Positions 55,125-63,507 of a stretch of DNA of 64,000 nt are shown here, in pieces. The position numbers and the translations under genes are program-made. The number at the start of each line of letters is the position of its first letter. Positions within the stretch are counted from its first letter, which is position 1. The stretch comes from Cellulomonas sp. Leaf334 (GTDB lineage Bacteria; Actinomycetota; Actinomycetes; Actinomycetales; Cellulomonadaceae), in contig NZ_LMOO01000005.1 of the NCBI RefSeq assembly GCF_001424195.1, forward strand, positions 644 through 64,643. The letters are read 5' to 3'. Below the pieces are notes generated by a model, which was not told the origin of the DNA, did no database searches, and was given only the letters and a program-made list of their open reading frames with translations.

Positions 55125-55268
55125 TCACCAGCGGTGGTTGCCGTTCTTCATGCACGTCTGCCCGGTCCCGCGGCAGTAGCTGCACTCCCCGGACCAGCGC
55201 TTGCGGCCGGCTCCGTCGCAGCGCTCGCAGACCTGCACCGCCGAGCTGCACTCATCGCACTTCACCAC
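55125..55268 (-). CDS. Small cysteine-rich zinc-ribbon-like protein (47 aa)
   Basis: The frame encodes VKCDECSS, then VCERCDGAGRK, SGECSYCRGTGQTC and a basic tail. This gives three CxxC pairs and a final Cys; two pairs are followed by GxG as in DnaJ-type zinc fingers. GGGAG lies six bases before GTG 55268 on the minus strand. The open frame extends far upstream as antisense to the neighbouring gene, so the start is uncertain. The Cys pattern makes a real gene likely. Function unknown. Confidence 0.5.
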   Translation of the reverse strand: MVKCDECSSAVQVCERCDGAGRKRWSGECSYCRGTGQTCMKNGNHRW

Positions 55269-55378
55269 GTCGATCTCCCATGACTTCGTTGTACAGGCGT
55301 GGGCCTTTTCGTGGGCTCCGTACGGTGTGATCGGCACGCGCCCTGGGTGGACATGAGCCCTCGGGCGGCGTGTCTTGG

Positions 55379-56545
55379 TCACGAAAAGGTTGCGACGTGC
55401 TCCAGGGCGCAGGCGAGACGACCCACGGCGTCGGTCAGGGTCGCCGTCGACGCGGCCAGGTTGAGGCGCACGAAGCCGGTTCCCTCGGCCCCGAAGGTGG
55501 GACCGGGGTTGAGCGCGAGCCGGCCGCGCTGCAGGGCGAGGCGCGCCGGGTCCGCGCCCGTGCGGACCGACTCGAGCGCGCGCAGGTCGATCCAGGCGAA
55601 GTACGTCGCCTCCGGCGGTGACCAGGCGGCGGTCGGCACCTGCTCGGCGAGCAGGTCCGCGAACAGCTGCTGGTTCTGCCGCAGGCCGTCGAGGACCTCG
55701 TCCAGCCAGGCGCCGCACTCCTCGTAGGCAGTGCGCTGGGCGAGGGCACCGAGGTGCGTGACGCCGTTGCCGACGACGTCGGGGAGTCGGGCGAGGTCGG
55801 CCACCGCGTCGGGCCCGGGCACGGCGACCGCTGCCCGCAGACCCGCCAGGTTGAACGCCTTGGACGCCGAGTGCAGGGCGATCGCGGCGGGGATCACCGT
55901 CGTCGTCGGCACGAACCGGGCGTCGGGGACGAGCACGAGCGGCGCGTGGATCTCGTCGGCGACCACCCGGACGCCGTGGCGGGTGGCCAGCTCGCCGACC
56001 GCACGCAGCTCGTCGGCGGTGTGCAGCGTGCCCGTGGGGTTGTGCGGGTGGCAGAGCAGGTACGCGCCGCGGCGGCCCGTGGCGGTGGCCTCGCCGAACG
56101 CCCGGTCGAGGGACTCCAGGTCGAGCCGCTCGCCCGGACCCAGCGGGGCGGTGAGCAGCCGGCGGTCCGCGTGTGCGACGAACGCCGCGAACGGCGGGTA
56201 CACCGGCGGGCTGATGACGACGGCGTCGCCCGGGTCGGTGACCAGCCGCAGGAGCTCGACCGCGCCCAGCATCACGTCGGGGACCAGGCGCGTCGCGGCG
56301 ACGTCCACCGTCCAGTCCCACCGGTCGGCCGCGAACCCCGCCATCGCCTCGGCGTAGGCGCTGCCGGCCGGGTACCCGGTGTCGCCCAGCCGCATCGCGT
56401 CGGTGACGGCCCGGACCACCGGCTCCGGCTGCGGCACGTCCATCTCCGCGACGAACAGCGGCAGCACGTCCGGCGGGTAGTGCCGCCACTTCTCGCTGGT
56501 CCGTCGGCGCAGCTGGTCGAGGGGCACGGTGTCGAAGATCGTCAC
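55379..56545 (-). CDS. MalY/PatB-type aminotransferase, probable cystathionine beta-lyase (388 aa)
   Basis: This fold-type I PLP enzyme begins TIFDTVPLDQLRRRTSEKW, a MalY/PatB hallmark, and continues with PLFVAEMDVPQPEPV, CHPHNPTG, ADEIHAPLV and the PLP-lysine motif HSASKAFNLAGLR. Members cleave C-S bonds of cystathionine to give homocysteine. metE, which methylates homocysteine, is the next gene upstream on the same strand, so a methionine role is likely. TAGGGT lies seven bases before the GTG (leaderless), so it has its own promoter. Confidence 0.88.
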   Translation of the reverse strand: MTIFDTVPLDQLRRRTSEKWRHYPPDVLPLFVAEMDVPQPEPVVRAVTDAMRLGDTGYPAGSAYAEAMAGFAADRWDWTVDVAATRLVPDVMLGAVELLRLVTDPGDAVVISPPVYPPFAAFVAHADRRLLTAPLGPGERLDLESLDRAFGEATATGRRGAYLLCHPHNPTGTLHTADELRAVGELATRHGVRVVADEIHAPLVLVPDARFVPTTTVIPAAIALHSASKAFNLAGLRAAVAVPGPDAVADLARLPDVVGNGVTHLGALAQRTAYEECGAWLDEVLDGLRQNQQLFADLLAEQVPTAAWSPPEATYFAWIDLRALESVRTGADPARLALQRGRLALNPGPTFGAEGTGFVRLNLAASTATLTDAVGRLACALEHVATFS

Positions 56546-56621
56546 GCGACCGACCCTAGGACGGACGGGGCTGCGGGACACCTGCGTCGACGACCGTCAC
56601 CCGTCCGACCCCTGGACGCAC

Positions 56622-56656
56622 GACAGCCCCGGGCGCCTGAGGCGTCCGGGGCTGTC
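56622..56656 (-). terminator. Terminator hairpin of the metF-metE operon
   Basis: Nearly perfect 16-base arms GACAGCCCCGGGCGCC and GGCGTCCGGGGCTGTC enclose TGA, nine bases beyond the metE stop. Confidence 0.8.
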
Positions 56657-56664
56657 GGGGTGGA

Positions 56665-58998
56665 TCAGAGGGTGGCGCGGACCGTCCGGGTCGCGGCGAG
56701 GATGTGCTCCAGCGACGGGGCGACCTCCTCGTAGCGACGGGTCTTCAGGCCGCAGTCCGGGTTGACCCAGAGCTGGTCGACCGCGATGGCCTTGACGGCC
56801 TCGGTGAGCAGCTCCTCGACCTCGGCCTCGCTGGGGACGCGCGGCGAGTGGATGTCGTAGACGCCCGGGCCGATTCCGCGCGGGTAGCCGGCCGCCGAGA
56901 TGTCGCCGAGGATCTCCATCTTCGAGCGAGCAGCCTCGATCGACGTCACGTCGGCGTCGAGACCGTCGATCGCGCCGATGATCTCGCCGAACTCCGAGTA
57001 GCACAGGTGCGTGTGGATCTGCGTGTCGGGGCGGACCCCGGCGGTCGACAGGCGGAACGAGCGGACCGACCAGTCGAGGTAGGCAGCGTGGTCCTCGACC
57101 CGCAGCGGGAGGAGCTCGCGCAGGGCGGGCTCGTCCACCTGGATCACGGCGATGCCGGCGGCCTCGAGGTCGGCGATCTCGTCGCGCAGGGCGAGGCCGA
57201 CCTGGTTGGCGGTGTCGCCGAGCGGCTGGTCGTCGCGGACGAACGACCACGCGAGGATCGTCACCGGGCCGGTGAGCATGCCCTTGACGGGCTTCTCGGT
57301 GAGCGACTGCGTGTACGCGGACCACTCGACCGTGATCGGCTTCGGCCGCGAGACGTCGCCCCACAGGATCGAGGGACGCGTGCAGCGCGAGCCGTAGGAC
57401 TGGACCCAGCCGTTCTGCGTCACGGCGAACCCGTCGAGGTTCTCCGCGAAGTACTGGACCATGTCGTTGCGCTCGGGCTCGCCGTGCACCAGCACGTCGA
57501 AGCCGATCGACTCCTGCAGCTCGACGACGCGGCGGATCTCCGCCTTCATCTCCTCGTCGTACTGCGCCTCCGTCAGCTCACCCTTGCCGAACGCCGCGCG
57601 GGCGGTGCGGATCTCGGTGGTCTGCGGGAACGAGCCGATGGAGGTCGTCGGCAGGGGAGGCAGGTTGAGCCGGGCCGCCTGGGCGACCTTGCGCTCGTCG
57701 AACGGGCCGCGGTTGAAGGCGGCCTCGTCGAGCGCGGCCACACGGTCGCGGACCTCGGGGTTGACGACGCCGGGCGCCGTCCGGCGGGAGTTGACCGCGT
57801 CGGTGGCGGCGAGCAGCTGCTCGTGGATCGCCTCGCGACCCTCGGTCAGACCCTCGGCCAGCGTGACGACCTCGACGACCTTCTCGTCGGCGAACGCGAG
57901 CCAGGACTTCAGCGTCTCGTCCAGGTTCGGCTCGTCGGTCGTCGTGTGCGGGACGTGGAACAGCGACGTCGAGGTGCCGACGGTGACCGCGGCGGCGCCG
58001 AGACCCTCGAGCTGCTCCAGGATCGCCAGCTTGGCGTCCAGGTCGGCACGCCAGATGTTGTGGCCGTCGATGACACCGGCGACCAGCGTCTTGGTGTCCA
58101 GGCCCGGGACCGACTCGGCGGGCGCGTGACCGCGGACCAGGTCGATCGCGATGGCGTCGACGTCCGTGGCGGCGAGCACCGGGAACGCCGCGCCGAGGTC
58201 GCCGTAGGGAGCCGCGACCAGGATGGCCGGCCGGGTGGGGCGGGTCAGCTCGGTGGCCAGCGCGCGGTACGCCTCGATCACGGAGGCGAGCAGCTGCTCG
58301 GCCGGCACGGCGACCGAGTCGGACACGAGGGCCGGCTCCTCGAGCTGGACCCAGGTGGCTCCCGCGGCGGCGAGGTCCGTGAGCAGCTCGGCGTACACGG
58401 GCAGCAGGTCCGCGAGACGGTCGATGGGCGCGAAGCCCTCCGGGGCGTCCTCGGTGGCCTTCGCCAGGGCCAGGTACGTGACGGGGCCGACGATGACCGG
58501 ACGCGTCACGACGCCGTCCGCGAGGGCTTCCGTGAACTCCCGCACCGGGCGGTCGCTGGCGTAGCGGAAGGTGGTCTCGGGGCCGATCTCGGGCACCAGG
58601 TAGTGGTAGTTGGTGTCGAACCACTTGGTCATCTCGAGCGGCAGGTCGTCGCCGCGGCCGCGGGCCACGGTGGAGTACCCGGCCAGGTCGAGCGCACCGT
58701 CGGCGCCGACGACGTCCGCGAACCGGGCCGGCACGGCGCCGACCACGGCCGTCGCGTCGAGCACGTGGTCGTAGAAGGAGAACGCACTCGGGATGGCCGG
58801 CACGTCGGTGGCCAGGCCGAGCTCGGCCAGACGCGTGCGGGTGCGCCTGCGCAGGTCGGCGGCGGTCGCCTCGACCTCGTCGGCCGACGTGCGACCGGCC
58901 CAGAACGCCTCGAGGGCCTTCTTCAGCTCGCGGCGCGGGCCGATGCGGGGGTAGCCGAGCACGGAGCTGGCGGGGAACTTCGGGCTGTTCTCGGTCAT
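56665..58998 (-). CDS. metE: Cobalamin-independent methionine synthase MetE (777 aa)
   Basis: The full-length two-barrel protein begins SSVLGYPRIGPRRELKKALE. The C-terminal catalytic barrel shows TTSIGSFPQT, VHGEPERNDMVQYF and the zinc ligands in THLCYSEF and NPDCGLKTR. It transfers the methyl group of 5-methyl-tetrahydropteroyl-triglutamate to homocysteine. It starts five bases after metF, whose product supplies the methyl donor. Its ribosome site GAGGGA lies in the end of metF. Confidence 0.97.
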   Translation of the reverse strand: MTENSPKFPASSVLGYPRIGPRRELKKALEAFWAGRTSADEVEATAADLRRRTRTRLAELGLATDVPAIPSAFSFYDHVLDATAVVGAVPARFADVVGADGALDLAGYSTVARGRGDDLPLEMTKWFDTNYHYLVPEIGPETTFRYASDRPVREFTEALADGVVTRPVIVGPVTYLALAKATEDAPEGFAPIDRLADLLPVYAELLTDLAAAGATWVQLEEPALVSDSVAVPAEQLLASVIEAYRALATELTRPTRPAILVAAPYGDLGAAFPVLAATDVDAIAIDLVRGHAPAESVPGLDTKTLVAGVIDGHNIWRADLDAKLAILEQLEGLGAAAVTVGTSTSLFHVPHTTTDEPNLDETLKSWLAFADEKVVEVVTLAEGLTEGREAIHEQLLAATDAVNSRRTAPGVVNPEVRDRVAALDEAAFNRGPFDERKVAQAARLNLPPLPTTSIGSFPQTTEIRTARAAFGKGELTEAQYDEEMKAEIRRVVELQESIGFDVLVHGEPERNDMVQYFAENLDGFAVTQNGWVQSYGSRCTRPSILWGDVSRPKPITVEWSAYTQSLTEKPVKGMLTGPVTILAWSFVRDDQPLGDTANQVGLALRDEIADLEAAGIAVIQVDEPALRELLPLRVEDHAAYLDWSVRSFRLSTAGVRPDTQIHTHLCYSEFGEIIGAIDGLDADVTSIEAARSKMEILGDISAAGYPRGIGPGVYDIHSPRVPSEAEVEELLTEAVKAIAVDQLWVNPDCGLKTRRYEEVAPSLEHILAATRTVRATL

Positions 58999-59003
58999 GT
59001 GGT

Positions 59004-60110
59004 TCAGTCCCTCGTGGATCGTGCGGGAGCCGAGTCCTGCGGCCAGCTGGCCAGGTCGGGAGCTGTCCGAGCTCCGCCGTCGAGGTGTGCACCCTCGAGC
59101 AGGTCAAGTGCGGCATGGTGCTGGTTGTACGTGTACAGGTGGACGCCGGGTGCGCCGCCGTCCAGGACGCCGTTGACCAGGTCGACGCTCGCCCGGATGC
59201 CCCGGCGATGACGGTCGAGCTCGTCGTCGGCGGATCCGAGCAGGTCGAGCAGGTCCTGCGGCACCGGGACACCGGTCAGCTCCTGCATGCGCAGCAGCCG
59301 GGCCGGGTCGGTGGTCGGGATGATGCCCGGGATGATCGGGATGGTGACGCCGGCCTCCCGGGCCTCCGCCACGATACCGAGGTAGTCCTCCGCGTCGTAG
59401 AACACCTGCGTGATGGCGAAGTCGGCGCCGGCCTCCTGCTTGGCCAGCAGCGAGGCGACGTCCTGCGCACGCGTGCCGCCGGTGGCGTGGTTGCCGCGCG
59501 GGAACGCCGCCACCGCGACCGACAGCGGACGCACCCGCGCCCGGACCGCCTGCGAGGGGCTGTCCGCGCACCGCTGCGCCTCGATCTCCCGCAGGAGCTC
59601 GACGAGCTCGCCCGCGGTCTGGAGACCGTCGGGGTGCGCCTCCCAGTCGCTCTGGTCGGTGGGCGGGTCGCCGCGCAGGGCGAGGAACGACCGCAGACCT
59701 TCGTCGAGGAACTCCCCGACGATGGTGGTGATCTCCTCGCGGGACGTCCCGACGCAGGTCAGGTGGGCGATCGGGTTGAGCGACGTCTCCCGCAGCAGCC
59801 GGCGGACGAGCGCGCGCGTCGTCACCCGCGTCTTGCCCGAGGCGCCGTAGGTGACGGAGACGAAGTCCGGCTTGACGGTCTCGAGCTGCTGGATGGTTGC
59901 CCAGAGACGAGGTGCCGCGTCGGGGTTGCGGGGCGGGAAGAGCTCGAAGGAGATGGTCGGCCGGTCGTTGGCCGCCACCGCGCGACGGCTGGGCGAGGCG
60001 TGCGTTCCGGGCGTGCGGGGCTGCACGGCGGCGGCGCTCACGGCGCGACCGACCGGGTCGTCTGGCACCGGTGCGGTGCGGTGACACGTGGCCTGCGGGA
60101 CATTGCTCAC
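59004..60110 (-). CDS. metF: Methylenetetrahydrofolate reductase MetF (368 aa)
   Basis: TISFELFPPRNPD opens the TIM barrel, followed by VSVTYGASGKTR, HLTCVGTSREEI, ALRGDPP and DFAITQVFYD, which build the FAD and folate sites. It makes 5-methyl-THF for MetE. About 45 residues precede the conserved domain when the GTG at 60110 is used. This GTG is chosen because it directly follows the riboswitch; a later start such as that near residue 44 cannot be excluded. Confidence 0.95.
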   Translation of the reverse strand: MSNVPQATCHRTAPVPDDPVGRAVSAAAVQPRTPGTHASPSRRAVAANDRPTISFELFPPRNPDAAPRLWATIQQLETVKPDFVSVTYGASGKTRVTTRALVRRLLRETSLNPIAHLTCVGTSREEITTIVGEFLDEGLRSFLALRGDPPTDQSDWEAHPDGLQTAGELVELLREIEAQRCADSPSQAVRARVRPLSVAVAAFPRGNHATGGTRAQDVASLLAKQEAGADFAITQVFYDAEDYLGIVAEAREAGVTIPIIPGIIPTTDPARLLRMQELTGVPVPQDLLDLLGSADDELDRHRRGIRASVDLVNGVLDGGAPGVHLYTYNQHHAALDLLEGAHLDGGARTAPDLASWPQDSAPARSTRD

Positions 60111-60205
60111 TCCATCGCCCCTGGCGGAAGCACCCACACCCTCGCGAGGAGGGGGGTTGCTGCGGCGTCGTCGAGCCAGGTCTCTCGGCCGCTCTGGATG
60201 GTAGG
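60111..60205 (-). ncRNA. S-box (SAM-I type) riboswitch of the metF-metE operon
   Basis: Reading the minus strand, CCATCCAGAGCGGC is followed by GAGAGACCTGGC, GACGCCGCAGCAACC and GGGTGCTTCCGCC. These correspond to the S-box landmarks CCAGAG-GG, GAGGGA-CTGGC, GAAGCC-GCAACC and GGTGCTAATTCC. The closing stem CCATC/GATGG ends one base before the metF GTG. SAM binding would then hide the start region and block translation. The downstream methionine genes support the identification. Confidence 0.85.
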
Positions 60206-60345
60206 CGTGATGGTAGACCGCAGATCACATGCTGGGCAACGCCGCTCGACAGATGAGACGCGAGAGTCCGTGGAGTGTCAGGGCACTCGACCGCGCGCAG
60301 CACAAAGCCTGGGGGCCCGCAACGGCGGGCGCGTCCGTGCCGTCG

Positions 60346-60561
60346 TCAGTGCGGACGGCGAGGGGCGAGGGTGCTCGTGTGCATGCGGCTGCGCTGTGAC
60401 GGGACGTCGAACCAGGAGTTCGGGGAGCCGGCCGGGACGGACAGGAGCCCGTGCTGCACCGCCTCGAGGATCTCGGCATCGGGGACGACGTCGTCCGCCA
60501 GCGCCTCGGCCGCCGCGCGCGCGGCATCACGCCGAACGTCGGGGTCGGGCTTGTCCGTCAT
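60346..60561 (-). CDS. Hypothetical protein (71 aa)
   Basis: A short acidic helical protein begins MTDKPDPDVRRDAARAAAEA and contains VVPDAEILEAVQHGLLSVP, with a basic Ser/Pro-rich tail. I do not recognise the family. TACAGT lies seven bases before the ATG on the minus strand, in the leaderless arrangement. It stands alone between tag and the metF control region. Confidence 0.55.
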   Translation of the reverse strand: MTDKPDPDVRRDAARAAAEALADDVVPDAEILEAVQHGLLSVPAGSPNSWFDVPSQRSRMHTSTLAPRRPH

Positions 60562-60654
60562 GCCGGGCACTGTAGTCCCGCACCACGCACGCTGCCGAGT
60601 GCTCGGCGCCGACATCACCCGGCGGGAGTAATACCGGTCCAGTGATCCCGGTCG

Positions 60655-61266
60655 TCACGAGACCGCTCGGTGCGCGTCCGCGGTCGGCACTCCCCCGCGG
60701 ACCACAGGGCACGTGGACAGGTGGTCGTCGACGACACCGCAGGCCTGCATCGCGGCGTACGCCGTCACGGGGCCGACGAACCGGAAGCCCAGCACCTTGA
60801 GCTCCCTGGCGAGCGCCCGGCTCTCCGGCGTCTGCGCCGGCACGTCCGCCCAGGTGGCCGGACGCACGTGCGCGGACCGGTCGGGGGCGTGCGACCAGAG
60901 CACCTGGTCGAGCGTGCGACCCGACGCGTGCAGGGCCCGCAGCGCGCGTCCGTTGGCGATCGTCGCCTCGATCTTGGCGCGGTTCCGCACGATGCCGGCG
61001 TCGGCCATCAGACGGGCCACGTCCTCGTCGCCGAACGCGGCGACGACCTCCGGGTCGAAGTCCGCGAACGCGGTCCGGAACGCGGGTCTCTTGCGCAGGA
61101 TGGTGATCCACGCGAGACCGGACTGGAACGCCTCGAGCGCGAACCGCTCGTACAGGGCGTTCTCCTCGTGGACGGGCCTGCCCCACTCCTCGTCGTGGTA
61201 CTGCTCGTAGACGGGGTTGCCGTCACCGAAGCAGCGGCCGGTGCGAAGGACGTCGGGCGAGGTCAT
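60655..61266 (-). CDS. tag: DNA-3-methyladenine glycosylase I (203 aa)
   Basis: The Tag signature is present: YHDEEWGRPVHEENALYERF near residue 22, EAFQSGLAWITILRKRPAFR, and the zinc-binding Cys and His residues (CFGDGN near the N-terminus, HLSTCPV near the C-terminus). It removes 3-methyladenine from alkylated DNA. CAGACT lies six bases before the ATG on the minus strand, so expression is probably leaderless. Confidence 0.94.
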   Translation of the reverse strand: MTSPDVLRTGRCFGDGNPVYEQYHDEEWGRPVHEENALYERFALEAFQSGLAWITILRKRPAFRTAFADFDPEVVAAFGDEDVARLMADAGIVRNRAKIEATIANGRALRALHASGRTLDQVLWSHAPDRSAHVRPATWADVPAQTPESRALARELKVLGFRFVGPVTAYAAMQACGVVDDHLSTCPVVRGGVPTADAHRAVS

Positions 61267-61334
61267 GGACCGAGTCTGCCGCGGGCCACCGACACGCCGG
61301 ACCGCGGCTGGGGATCGCGAGGGCTGTGGGCGGC

Positions 61335-62528
61335 TCAGGAGGCGAGCGCGATGAGGCGCTCGATCCCGTCGAGGATCAGCACGGTCCCGAAGTCCAGCTC
61401 GCTGCCGTCCGGGGGCGCGTCGTCCGGGAACGAGAACGCTCCGGCGGCGGCTGCCCGACGCAGGGCCGGGTGCTCGTCCGGTGAGGCCAGCACCGTGATC
61501 AGGTCGCCCAGGTCAGGGGGCGGAACCCCGTCCGCGGCCGTGGTCCGTCCGGCGCCGCTGAGCTCCTCGCCGATCCGCAGCTGGTCCAGCGTGTGCGAGG
61601 CGAGCAGTCCGATCGCGCCCACCTTCTCGTGCTCGGACAGGGGCGTGCCGTCGAGCGCGGAGAGCATCGCCTCCATCCAGGCCAGCCGGCCGGGCCCCAC
61701 GGCGTGCAGGACCTCGGACGCGCGGGCGAGCCACGGGTGCGCCTCGAGGATCGGCTGCTGGACCGCGAGGAGGAGCTCGAGACGCTCGCGCCAGCCCCCG
61801 ACCTCGGGCCCCACCACCGGGGGGCGACCGGACGCCCGGTCGGACATGAGGCTGAGCACCTCGTCCTTCGACGAGACGTAGCGGTACAAGGACATCGTCG
61901 TGAACCCGAGCGACTCGGCCAGCCGGGCCATCGACACCGTCTCGATGCCCTCCGTGTCGGCCAGGGCGATGCCCGCGTCGGCGATCTGCTCGAGCGTGAG
62001 GCCGGGCCGGGGTCCGGGCCGGCCGGGGGCCGGGGTACGCCAGAGCACGGCGATGCCGGGCGGGAGGTCGACGGGGACAGGGTCCGTGCCGGCCACACGC
62101 ACCGCGTGCCGCCGCGCCTTCTCCGCCTCGCGGGCAGCCTGCTGTTGGGCCAGGGCGGCGGCACGCTGCGCCTTCTCCGCCTCGCGCAGCTGACGGGCCG
62201 CCTCGCGCACGGCATGCTGCGCCGCGCGCTCCTGCTCCTTGCGCCGCTGCTCGGCCTGCTTGACGGCGTCCTGCTCGGCCTTGAGCCGGTCACGCTCGCG
62301 CTGCTCGGCCTGCTTGACGGCGTCCTGCTCGGCCTTGAGCCGGTCACGCTCGCGCCGCTCGATCTCCTTCTGGGCGTCGCGGTCGGCCTTCTCGAGGTCG
62401 CGGCGGCGGCGCTCGGCCTCCTTGGCCTCGGCGCGTTCCGCCTTCTCGCGGTCGCGCCGCAGCAGCTCGGCCTCGCGGCGTGCCTCGGCAGCCTCGCGGG
62501 CGGCCTCACGTGCCTCGTCGTCGTCCAC
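61335..62528 (-). CDS. TetR family regulator with long charged coiled-coil N-terminus (397 aa)
   Basis: AAGGAGGT lies three bases before the GTG start. Residues 5-145 are almost entirely Ala, Glu, Arg, Lys, Asp and Gln in heptad-like order, including an exact 18-residue tandem duplication with the core RDRLKAEQDAVKQ. Residues 175-225 form the TetR helix-turn-helix (LTLEQIADAGIALAD, ETVSMARLAESLGF, TTMSLYRYVSSKDEVL). The remainder is an all-helical ligand domain of the TetR_C type. It is divergent from a DrrAB-type exporter and most likely represses it by binding the palindrome between them. The coiled-coil extension is unusual and may make a higher-order oligomer. Confidence 0.85.
   Translation of the reverse strand: MDDDEAREAAREAAEARREAELLRRDREKAERAEAKEAERRRRDLEKADRDAQKEIERRERDRLKAEQDAVKQAEQRERDRLKAEQDAVKQAEQRRKEQERAAQHAVREAARQLREAEKAQRAAALAQQQAAREAEKARRHAVRVAGTDPVPVDLPPGIAVLWRTPAPGRPGPRPGLTLEQIADAGIALADTEGIETVSMARLAESLGFTTMSLYRYVSSKDEVLSLMSDRASGRPPVVGPEVGGWRERLELLLAVQQPILEAHPWLARASEVLHAVGPGRLAWMEAMLSALDGTPLSEHEKVGAIGLLASHTLDQLRIGEELSGAGRTTAADGVPPPDLGDLITVLASPDEHPALRRAAAAGAFSFPDDAPPDGSELDFGTVLILDGIERLIALAS
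62247..62354. repeat. Exact 54-bp tandem duplication inside the TetR gene
   Basis: Bases 62247-62300 and 62301-62354 are identical, so 18 residues of the coiled coil are repeated in frame. Perfect identity at synonymous sites indicates a recent duplication, and copy number may vary between strains. Confidence 0.9.
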
Positions 62529-62556
62529 GGCACCTCCTTGACCCGTGATCCTATAA

Positions 62557-62575
62557 GTGTGTATGAAGTACACAC
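62557..62575. promoter_or_regulatory. Operator palindrome between TetR gene and ABC exporter
   Basis: GTGTGTA-TGAAG-TACACAC is a perfect seven-base inverted repeat in an AT-rich 79-base divergent region, next to TATAAG. It lies about 30 bases from each start and is the likely TetR binding site controlling both genes. Confidence 0.7.
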
Positions 62576-62607
62576 ACAGTTTACGACGTACACAGAAGGA
62601 GAACGCG

Positions 62608-63507
62608 ATGACCGCACCCGTCGTCGTCGCCAGGGGACTGCGCAAGTCCTACGGCGACCTGACCGTGCTCGACGGCGTCGACCTCGAGGTCGGCTCGGGC
62701 GAGGTGCTCGCCCTCCTCGGTCCCAACGGCGCCGGCAAGACCACGACCGTGCGCATCCTGTCGACGCTCCTGCTCCCCGACGGAGGCACGGCACACGTCG
62801 CCGGCAAGGACGTCGTACGGCAGCCCGCGGACGTCCGCGCGGCCATCAGCCTCACCGGGCAGTTCGCCGCCGTCGACGACCTGCTCACGGGCGTCGAGAA
62901 CCTGCACCTCATGGCCCGGCTGGCTCACCTGGGCCGCGCCGAGGTCCGCACCCGCAGCGCCGAGCTGCTGGAGCTCTTCGACCTCACCGACGCCGGTCGG
63001 CGCGTGGTGAAGACCTACTCCGGCGGCATGCGGCGTCGGCTCGACCTGGCGGTGGGGCTGCTGGCCCGGCCGCAGGTGGTCTTCCTCGACGAGCCGACGA
63101 CGGGGCTCGACCCCCGCAGCCGCAACGACCTGTGGGACGTCATCCGCTCGGTCGTGGCCGCGGGCACGACGGTGCTGCTCACCACGCAGTACCTCGAGGA
63201 GGCCGACCAGCTGGCCGACCGCGTCGCGGTCATCGACCACGGGCGGGTGATCGCGGACGGCACCGCGCGCGAGCTCAAGAGCGCGGTCGGGTCCGCCCAC
63301 GTCGAGCTCCGGCTCAAGGACGGCACCGACGAGCGCATCAGCACGGACGGCTCGGTGCCGGACGTCCGGCGGATCCTCGCCGACATCGAGCGCCGCGGCG
63401 TCGACGTCGACACCTGGGAGGTCCGCTCCCCCACGCTCGACGACGTCTTCCTGACCCTCACGGGCCGCCCCACCGAACCCGTCCTCGCCGCCTCCCGGGA
63501 GTCCTGA
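62608..63507 (+). CDS. ABC transporter ATP-binding protein, DrrA/daunorubicin-resistance type (299 aa)
   Basis: Walker A GPNGAGKTTT lies near residue 40, the signature at YSGGMRRRLDLAVGLL and Walker B VVFLDEPTTGLDP, with the switch region TTQYLEEADQLA typical of DrrA. The C-terminal PTLDDVFLTLTGRPTE is the DrrA tail. It energises export of a hydrophobic drug-like compound by the permease encoded next. AGAAGGAG precedes the ATG. The stop overlaps the permease start. Confidence 0.92.
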   Translation: MTAPVVVARGLRKSYGDLTVLDGVDLEVGSGEVLALLGPNGAGKTTTVRILSTLLLPDGGTAHVAGKDVVRQPADVRAAISLTGQFAAVDDLLTGVENLHLMARLAHLGRAEVRTRSAELLELFDLTDAGRRVVKTYSGGMRRRLDLAVGLLARPQVVFLDEPTTGLDPRSRNDLWDVIRSVVAAGTTVLLTTQYLEEADQLADRVAVIDHGRVIADGTARELKSAVGSAHVELRLKDGTDERISTDGSVPDVRRILADIERRGVDVDTWEVRSPTLDDVFLTLTGRPTEPVLAASRES

